A stretch of DNA of 22,491 nucleotides from Lachnospiraceae bacterium (GTDB taxonomy: Bacteria > Bacillota_A > Clostridia > Lachnospirales > Lachnospiraceae), in assembly GCA_017634255.1 (NCBI GenBank), contig JAGBNT010000054.1, forward strand, positions 1 through 22,491. The letters run 5' to 3'. Both the position numbers and the translations under genes were made by a program. Below the pieces are notes generated by a model that was not told where the DNA came from, did not search any database, and saw only the letters and a program-made list of their open reading frames with translations. Positions 17,893-22,491 of the stretch are shown piece after piece. How positions within the stretch are numbered: the first letter of the stretch is position 1; the number at the start of each line of letters is the position of its first letter.

Positions 17893-17919
17893 CTCCCGGG
17901 CTAGGCACACCCGGGAGTT
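17882..17919 (-). terminator. Intrinsic terminator of the sorting-substrate gene
   Basis: A perfect 10-base, GC-rich stem (17891-17900 with 17910-17919, AACTCCCGGG) with a nine-base loop begins 45 bases beyond the stop of the tail-bearing secreted protein. On the minus strand it is followed by GTTTTC, a short T-tract. It separates this gene from the xrtG operon. Confidence 0.75.
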
Positions 17920-17964
17920 ACAGCTTGATTTTATAAGGAATTAGGCTTTGTGCCGGTCAGCAGA

Positions 17965-19824
17965 TCAGGCTGCAGCCTTTGCTCTTTGAACCGCTCCGAT
18001 AAGCTTCTTTTTGTTTATGACTAGACCTATAAGGCAGGCTGCAAGACACATGCCCGCGTTTGCAACCGGACCGGACGAGGTTCCAACAGGAGCGGTCGCA
18101 TATCCTCCGATGCGCTCATAATCCGATCCTACAACTCCAAGCGCGTCTGCCTCCACTCCATATCTGGCGGCAAATTTCTCAGCATCTACCCAATACTGCA
18201 TTTCGGCAACTCCGTTGGAAACCTTGGCGTACATTTCTCCATAAAGTGTGTCGCCTGCAGTAAGGTTATTTAAATTTGTGGAATTATTCCAACCACTGGT
18301 TGCAAACAGATAAACATGTATGGTCCCGTCTGTGATCTTCTGGAAATCCCCCTCGCTAAGCCATGTAAGATTTCCGTTTTCATCTGCCATAGCATAGCTG
18401 AAGTTCAAGTCGCTTGCATTGTAATCAATGAGAGGCATTTTTTCACTTCTGTTATAAAGGGTAACATCCATAACATCCCATGCATTGATATGCGGAGTAT
18501 ACTGACTGACACAATATCCCATCAGCTTTCCATTCGCATTCACAAGGGCAGCTTCACCATCGACTACAGCTGTCTGCGTTCCATTTGTCGAATAATCCAG
18601 CCTCGATACCGGGTAGTTCGCCCACATCCCGTAGGACTCCTCATTCATGTTTGTCGTATCAAAGTCCTCCATGTTGGGGGTCACGACAGGTGAAGGCGTA
18701 TCAGCGCTCTCTTCCGCAAGAACCAGCCTGTTCCCGCCGTCAAGTACCAGATCCTGCGCATCCCATCCGAAAGCAATGGAACTGTTATAGTTGGGAAGCA
18801 TATCTACCGGTATGGCTATCTCGTAGGAATAACTGTTGATCCAGGGCCATGACCCGTCTTCAGCCTGATAGCTACGGCTTGTCTTAACCACAGTACAGTT
18901 TTCGAGCTGAACGTTGTTATTGCCGCAAAGAACGCCGTAATCAGTAATCCGGAATACAAGGGTTCTCCCTGTGTCGGTAACTATATCAAAGTTACCCGTG
19001 CTGCGCTCACCTCCCCAGGGTACAACATTGTCAAGATATATATATACCGTTTCCCCGTCAGGGCTTAAAGTCCATGCCACATGGGAATCGATCTTATTTC
19101 CGTCGGAGTCTGTAATATAGTCAAATGCCGTTACTGTCTGTTGGTCCCACTTTACATTTGAACCATTTATGGCAGTTCCCTTAACCTCCTCAGATGAGTC
19201 GCTGTCATCGACAACTGCTATCTTCATGCTTTCCGCTGAATCTACAACAATTGAATTTGCGGCATCTCCGGTATCGCTGCCGGTGCTTCCCGCTGCGCCT
19301 GCAGCGTCTCCGGCTGTACCTGTCGCATCACCTGCGGCAGCGCCTGTAGAACCTGCGGTGTCTCCGGCTGCGCCTGCGGCATCACCTGTCGCCGCTCCTC
19401 CTGCTGCACCTGTGGCATCGCCGACTGCAGCATCGCCTGCTGCGCCGCCTGTGGAACCCGTGGAGTCTCCAGCTGCGCCTGTGCTCTCACTTCCAGTGGC
19501 AGTCTCCCCTGCGGTCTCTTTGCTTCCTGTGGAGTCCCCGGCTGCAGCGCCTTCATTAGAAGCACCACTATTGCTTTCGCCCCCGTTATTATCAGCATCA
19601 GAGGCAGGCTCCTGGCTTTCCTCCTTGGGTGCCGGATTCTCTTCCTTTACCTCTTCCTTTACCTCTTCTTTTACTTCTTCCTGCTTTTCCTCTTCCTGCT
19701 TCTCTTCGCTCTGTTCAGCTGTGCTGCCGCCCTCAGAGCTCTCTTCCGCATAAACTAAAGTAGAGCTCATGAGCATCATTGCAGAGATTGCCACAGCCAT
19801 AGCCTTGATAAGTTTTCTCTTCAT
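17965..19824 (-). CDS. Secreted protein with C-terminal Firmicu-CTERM-type sorting tail, probable XrtG substrate
   Basis: A 619-residue protein. A signal peptide (MKRKLIKAMAVAISAMMLMS, cleavage expected near VYAEES) is followed by a Glu/Lys stretch (about 38-63) and a Gly/Ala/Ser/Thr/Asp-rich stretch (about 80-190) resembling a flexible or glycosylated wall spacer. A globular region (about 215-570) starts INGSNVKWDQQ and looks like beta-sandwich repeats. The C-terminus is a tripartite tail: VGTSSGP (about 580-586), a hydrophobic segment (587-603) and NKKK plus more basic residues. There is no LPxTG motif. This tail, beside xrtG, fits the Firmicu-CTERM signal. AAAGGAG precedes the ATG. It appears monocistronic, with a promoter, a 146-base structured element and a terminator. 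The substrate relationship is inferred from architecture and location. Confidence 0.85.
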   Translation of the reverse strand: MKRKLIKAMAVAISAMMLMSSTLVYAEESSEGGSTAEQSEEKQEEEKQEEVKEEVKEEVKEENPAPKEESQEPASDADNNGGESNSGASNEGAAAGDSTGSKETAGETATGSESTGAAGDSTGSTGGAAGDAAVGDATGAAGGAATGDAAGAAGDTAGSTGAAAGDATGTAGDAAGAAGSTGSDTGDAANSIVVDSAESMKIAVVDDSDSSEEVKGTAINGSNVKWDQQTVTAFDYITDSDGNKIDSHVAWTLSPDGETVYIYLDNVVPWGGERSTGNFDIVTDTGRTLVFRITDYGVLCGNNNVQLENCTVVKTSRSYQAEDGSWPWINSYSYEIAIPVDMLPNYNSSIAFGWDAQDLVLDGGNRLVLAEESADTPSPVVTPNMEDFDTTNMNEESYGMWANYPVSRLDYSTNGTQTAVVDGEAALVNANGKLMGYCVSQYTPHINAWDVMDVTLYNRSEKMPLIDYNASDLNFSYAMADENGNLTWLSEGDFQKITDGTIHVYLFATSGWNNSTNLNNLTAGDTLYGEMYAKVSNGVAEMQYWVDAEKFAARYGVEADALGVVGSDYERIGGYATAPVGTSSGPVANAGMCLAACLIGLVINKKKLIGAVQRAKAAA

Positions 19825-19924
19825 AAAACCTGTCTCCTTTCACAGACCGGAAATAGCATGACACAAAATCTCGCCAGATTGCGGCAATTTGCATATCCGA
19901 ACCTGACATCCTACGCTATATTTA

Positions 19925-20070
19925 TTATAGTAAACGACAAAACTCTTTTCGTTTTGGCGTTTACTGCGCCGGATTTTGGCCGCTTCCAGCGGCATATTTC
20001 CTAACAAAATCCGTGCGCATCCTCGCGGAGCGTTTATAGTAAGCGAAATTATTTATTTCGCTTACTATAA
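19925..20070. mobile_element. MITE-like composite of three hairpins with terminal inverted repeats
   Basis: Outer ends are inverted repeats matching 11 of 12 bases (TTATAGTAAACG at 19925, CGCTTACTATAA ending at 20070). Inside are hairpin 1 (19929-19965, 15-base arms, one mismatch), hairpin 2 (19965-20019, stem TGCGC-CGGATTTTG with one bulge, enclosing GCCGC-TTCCA-GCGGC) and hairpin 3 (20033-20071, 17-base perfect arms, five-base loop). No coding capacity is seen. The hairpin 3 arm also forms the solo palindromes at 7024-7054 and 17826-17862. Mobility is inferred from the structure; no target duplication was confirmed. Confidence 0.7.
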
Positions 20071-20101
20071 ATCGGCATTTAATAAAGTTTAGATAATAGG
20101 A

Positions 20102-20130
20102 AGTATACAATAGATCGTGACTTATTACAA
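20102..20130 (-). promoter_or_regulatory. Predicted sigma-A promoter of the sorting-substrate gene
   Basis: The minus strand reads TTGTAA, a 17-base spacer, then TATACT. The start point would be near 20095, giving a leader of about 270 bases that includes all hairpins of the composite element. Predicted by eye. Confidence 0.5.
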
Positions 20131-20185
20131 GAGCCTAAACATAAAAAATTTCTAATAATCTGGACTTTATTTGTACAATTTTTGT

Positions 20186-20212
20186 TTGACGTATTTACGG
20201 GGCTGGTATATT
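20186..20212 (+). promoter_or_regulatory. Possible plus-strand promoter facing the 3' end of the small PTPS-like gene
   Basis: TTGACG and TGGTATATT (extended -10) are separated by 15 bases, one or two shorter than ideal. No plus-strand gene follows, so a transcript would be antisense to the PTPS-like gene. Weak prediction. Confidence 0.3.
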
Positions 20213-20257
20213 GGTTAAAAATATAAAAGGCTCAGACAGTTCCAGGCTCATAGCCCC
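20213..20257 (-). terminator. Weak candidate terminator after the small PTPS-like gene
   Basis: On the minus strand GGGGCT can pair with AGCCTT (two G-U pairs) across a long loop, followed by TTTTATATTTTT. A shorter alternative is GGCT-ATG-AGCC. The T-rich tail is good but the stem is poor. Confidence 0.35.
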
Positions 20258-20261
20258 TATT

Positions 20262-20645
20262 TTACAGTTTATCCGTAATAATATACGACCTCAGCGGAGT
20301 TTCGGCGATCTCGAAACGGTACAGGTTAATACCCATCTCCCGTGCCCTTTCATTGATCTCGCGGCATATGACCTCTCCCACATTCTCAATGGTCGTATCT
20401 CCGGCAAAAACCTCCATATCGTTAAGATAGGATTCCTGATAGGGCTCCATGCAGTCTAAGAGTGTCCTCTCCACCTTGGAATAGTTCATGACATCAAAGC
20501 CCTTTGACACATCCAGCTCCACGTAGCAAAGTATCTCCAGAGTATGGTTATGCTCCTTCTTCCTGTCTCCGTCAAAGCTGTGGCTCATCTCAAGAAAGAA
20601 ATGCGAGCAGTATTTTAAGATATCCTTTTCCTTTGCTCCATCCAT
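20262..20645 (-). CDS. Stand-alone PTPS-like protein with altered active site
   Basis: A 127-residue protein of QueD/PTPS size. Zinc ligands His22 (EMSHSF), His32 and His34 (EHNH) are kept, and the substrate-anchoring-type Glu is in FEIAETPLRSYI. The catalytic Cys position is Arg28 and the LDH motif reads LNDME, exactly as in the XrtG-operon paralogue; both also share PYQ, ND and ETP-R-YI landmarks. It is therefore better called a PTPS-related protein than a 6-carboxytetrahydropterin synthase, and no queuosine genes are near. The ATG at 20645 has no Shine-Dalgarno sequence: an in-frame TAG lies five codons upstream, and AT-rich sequence with TATAGT and TATATT fills the gap. The gene may be read from a leaderless transcript. 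It follows the tsf terminator at once. Confidence 0.75.
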   Translation of the reverse strand: MDGAKEKDILKYCSHFFLEMSHSFDGDRKKEHNHTLEILCYVELDVSKGFDVMNYSKVERTLLDCMEPYQESYLNDMEVFAGDTTIENVGEVICREINERAREMGINLYRFEIAETPLRSYIITDKL

Positions 20646-20659
20646 ACAAAAAATATACT

Positions 20660-20709
20660 ATAAAAATAAGAAAAATAAAACCCCCGGAAATCGAACTGAT
20701 CTCCGAGGG
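20660..20709 (-). terminator. Intrinsic terminator of the rpsB-tsf operon
   Basis: An eight-base stem with one mismatch (20681-20688 with 20702-20709, CCCCCGGA against TCCGAGGG), starting 19 bases after the tsf stop, is followed on the minus strand by TTTTATTTTTC and further T-runs. Confidence 0.8.
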
Positions 20710-20727
20710 AATAATTATACTCACAGC

Positions 20728-21669
20728 TTACTTCTGTGCCGCTGCGGCTGCTGCTGCAACCTCCGCTGCGTAATCCTCTTCCTTCTTCTCCATTCCCTCT
20801 CCGGTCTGGAAACGAACGAAGCTCTTTATATTGATTTTGGCATTGTTTGCCTTTGCAACCTCGTCCACATACTTCTGGACACTCTGCTTTCCGTCCTCCG
20901 CCTTAACGTAGATCTGATCTAAGAGGCAGATCTCCTTCATCTCCTTATTTACACGACCCATAACAATACCGTTCCAGATCTTTTCATTTGCATCGGGCTT
21001 TTCGTTCTTTGCCTCCGCAAGGAATATCTCCTTCTCGCGGTCGATATAGCTCTGGTCTATCTCGGAAGACCTTGTATACTTCGGATAAAGAGCTGCAACC
21101 TGCATCGCAACATTCTTACCCATCTCCTTTACCGCATCGTTTACAACGTCGGTCTCAACGTCTACTAAAACTCCGATCTTTCCGCCCGCATGGATGTAGG
21201 TAGCTATAAAACCGTTGGGCTCCTCAACCCTTTCAAACCTGCGGATGCCGATATTCTCAGAGATATCGGATATAGCCTGCTTCCTTGCCTCTTCAACAGT
21301 AAGGGAGCTGTCCTTGTTCCACTTCTCCTCAAGGAAGGCATCCATCTCGGTGTTGCTCGAAGCGAGCGCCTGGTCAGCTACTGCATTTACGTAGTCCTTG
21401 AACTTATCCGTATTGGCTGCAAAATCCGTCTCTATATTTACTTCTACGACAACAGCCTTCTTTCCGTCGTCGGTAGACTTTGTAAGAGAAAGTCCCTCAA
21501 CCGCGATACGTCCTGCCTTCTTGGCTGCTCCTGCAAGCCCTTTCTCACGAAGGAAGTCGATGGCTGCGTCCATATCTCCGTTTGTCTCGTTCAGAGCCTT
21601 CTTGCAGTCCATCATTCCTGCGCCGGTAACTTCTCTTAATTCCTTAACCTGTGCTGCTGTAATTGCCAT
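20728..21669 (-). CDS. tsf: Translation elongation factor Ts
   Basis: A 313-residue EF-Ts, the nucleotide exchange factor for EF-Tu. It begins with the UBA-like domain AAQVKELREVTGAGMMDCKK, followed by the conserved ETDFAANTDKF of the core domain and the C-terminal dimerisation region. The last residues are Ala-rich (VAAAAAAAQK). Strong GAGGAGG ribosome binding site before the ATG at 21669. It lies 20 bases after rpsB, the near-universal bacterial arrangement, and is followed by an intrinsic terminator. Confidence 0.98.
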   Translation of the reverse strand: MAITAAQVKELREVTGAGMMDCKKALNETNGDMDAAIDFLREKGLAGAAKKAGRIAVEGLSLTKSTDDGKKAVVVEVNIETDFAANTDKFKDYVNAVADQALASSNTEMDAFLEEKWNKDSSLTVEEARKQAISDISENIGIRRFERVEEPNGFIATYIHAGGKIGVLVDVETDVVNDAVKEMGKNVAMQVAALYPKYTRSSEIDQSYIDREKEIFLAEAKNEKPDANEKIWNGIVMGRVNKEMKEICLLDQIYVKAEDGKQSVQKYVDEVAKANNAKINIKSFVRFQTGEGMEKKEEDYAAEVAAAAAAAQK

Positions 21670-21689
21670 AATATCCTCCTCGAAATCTA

Positions 21690-22442
21690 TTACTCCTCTG
21701 CTGCCTCTTCCACTGCCTCTTCCGCCTCGCTCTCGGCTTCCTCGGCAACCTCCATTGTCTCGCCCTGATTTGCTTCAACAACGGCATCCGCCATCTTGGA
21801 AACAATGAGCTTGACCGCTCTTATTGCGTCGTCGTTTCCGGGTATAACATAGTCGAGCTCCTCAGGATCGCAGTTTGTATCAGCTATTCCTATAAGGGTT
21901 ATCCCCAGAGCATGCGCCTCCTGTACGCAGATCCTCTCCTTCTTCGGGTCTACGATAAAGATAGCGTCGGGGATCCTCTTCATCTCCTTGATACCGCCAA
22001 GGTTCTTCTCAAGCTTATCCCACTCCTTCTTTAAAAGAGTTACCTCTTTCTTGGGCAGTACATCAAAGGTTCCATCCTTGCTCATAGCCTCTATCTCTTT
22101 AAGGCGTCTGATCCTGGACTGGATGGTCTTAAAGTTGGTCAGCATACCTCCCAGCCATCTTTCATTTACATAGAACATTCCGCAGCGCTGAGCCTCTGTA
22201 GAAATGGCATCCTGTGCCTGCTTCTTGGTTCCTACAAACAGTATCGTGCCTCCATCGGCAACGATATCGCCTACTGCGTTGTAAGCCTCGTCGATCTTAC
22301 CTACTGTCTTTTGCAGGTCGATGATGTAGATACCGTTTCTCTCCGTGTAGATATACGGAGCCATTTTGGGGTTCCACCTTCTTGTCTGGTGTCCGAAGTG
22401 AACACCTGCCTCCAGCAGCTGCTTCATTGAAATTACGCTCAT
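21690..22442 (-). CDS. rpsB: 30S ribosomal protein S2
   Basis: A 250-residue S2 protein with the family landmarks [20 protein letters not shown] near the N-terminus, [10 protein letters not shown], and [12 protein letters not shown] followed by [22 protein letters not shown]. It binds the 30S head-platform junction. After the conserved core there is a Glu/Ala-rich acidic tail of about 25 residues (residues 225-250). AAGGAGG precedes the ATG at 22442. The 49 bases upstream to the window edge contain only this ribosome binding site; the operon promoter is outside the window. Confidence 0.98.
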   Translation of the reverse strand: MSVISMKQLLEAGVHFGHQTRRWNPKMAPYIYTERNGIYIIDLQKTVGKIDEAYNAVGDIVADGGTILFVGTKKQAQDAISTEAQRCGMFYVNERWLGGMLTNFKTIQSRIRRLKEIEAMSKDGTFDVLPKKEVTLLKKEWDKLEKNLGGIKEMKRIPDAIFIVDPKKERICVQEAHALGITLIGIADTNCDPEELDYVIPGNDDAIRAVKLIVSKMADAVVEANQGETMEVAEEAESEAEEAVEEAAEE

Positions 22443-22491
22443 TTTTTCCTCCTTGTGGTTAAAAGGCTCTCAGCCTCTGACTTCGGTATGC

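Larger units (their letters stand above)
20071..20261. other. Remainder of the 437-base gap between the small PTPS-like gene and the sorting-substrate gene
   Basis: AT-rich non-coding sequence. It holds the predicted promoter for the sorting-substrate gene (20102-20130), a weak hairpin after the PTPS-like gene, and a plus-strand promoter-like motif near 20186-20212. The part from 19825 to 19924 holds only the ribosome binding site and a TATAAT that lacks a -35 partner. No small gene with a ribosome binding site was found. Confidence 0.6.

Noticed and set aside
19169..19753. A 194-residue Ala/Pro/Ser-rich plus-strand open frame
   Set aside because: It lies opposite the Gly/Ala/Glu-rich repeats of the secreted protein; such repeats keep the opposite strand open by composition.
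17965..19824. LPxTG sortase substrate
   Set aside because: No LPxTG-like motif precedes the C-terminal hydrophobic segment and no sortase gene is in the window; an exosortase gene is adjacent.
19924..19929. TATAAT as the -10 box for the secreted protein gene
   Set aside because: No -35 box at 16-18 bases; it is the end of the inverted repeat. The motif pair at 20102-20130 is better.
20262..20645. QueD for queuosine synthesis
   Set aside because: The catalytic Cys and Asp-His are absent and no queC, queE or queF neighbours are present.

Overview
The window looks like chromosomal DNA of a Gram-positive, clostridial bacterium, most likely a Lachnospiraceae member. This is inferred from the dgt-dnaG-rpoD-trmK-Nif3 gene order, the XrtG/Firmicu-CTERM sorting system, strong AGGAGG-type ribosome binding sites and a long Lys/Ala/Glu-rich sigma factor leader. 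Every supported gene lies on the minus strand, so transcription runs from high to low coordinates.

Right end (about 20.26-22.49 kb): rpsB and tsf form the usual translation pair, closed by a hairpin plus T-tract. Immediately after it comes a 127-residue 6-pyruvoyl-tetrahydropterin synthase (PTPS)-like protein that keeps the zinc histidines but has lost the catalytic Cys and Asp-His residues, and whose start has no visible ribosome binding site.

Middle (about 7.1-20.3 kb): an exosortase G locus. After a 437-base gap holding a promoter and a 146-base multi-hairpin element comes a secreted, low-complexity-rich protein with a C-terminal sorting tail (the likely substrate) and its own terminator. 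Next is an apparent eight-gene operon: a 58-residue coiled protein, the exosortase XrtG, a family 2 processive-type glycosyltransferase, a two-TM sensor-like protein, a second PTPS-like protein with a seven-copy hexapeptide repeat, a large PTPS_related/YfhO-type GT-C membrane protein, a GtrII-type membrane glucosyltransferase, and a membrane-anchored glycosidase-like protein. Read together these suggest a surface glycan assembly machine coupled to trimming and anchoring of a tail-bearing secreted protein. The role of the PTPS-like proteins in it is unexplained.

Left end (1-7.1 kb): a small four-TM protein, dgt, dnaG, rpoD, trmK, a Nif3-family gene and the 5' part of a nucleoside kinase gene, tightly packed with 4-base or zero-base junctions: a macromolecular-synthesis-type operon.

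A family of related palindromes (arm like TATAGTRARYGAA) occurs three times. Each copy lies between a plausible sigma-A promoter and the first gene of a transcription unit: upstream of the dgt-dnaG-rpoD unit, of the xrtG operon, and of the sorting substrate, where it forms the ends of a larger composite element. This and the PTPS-like pair are the least explained signals here.
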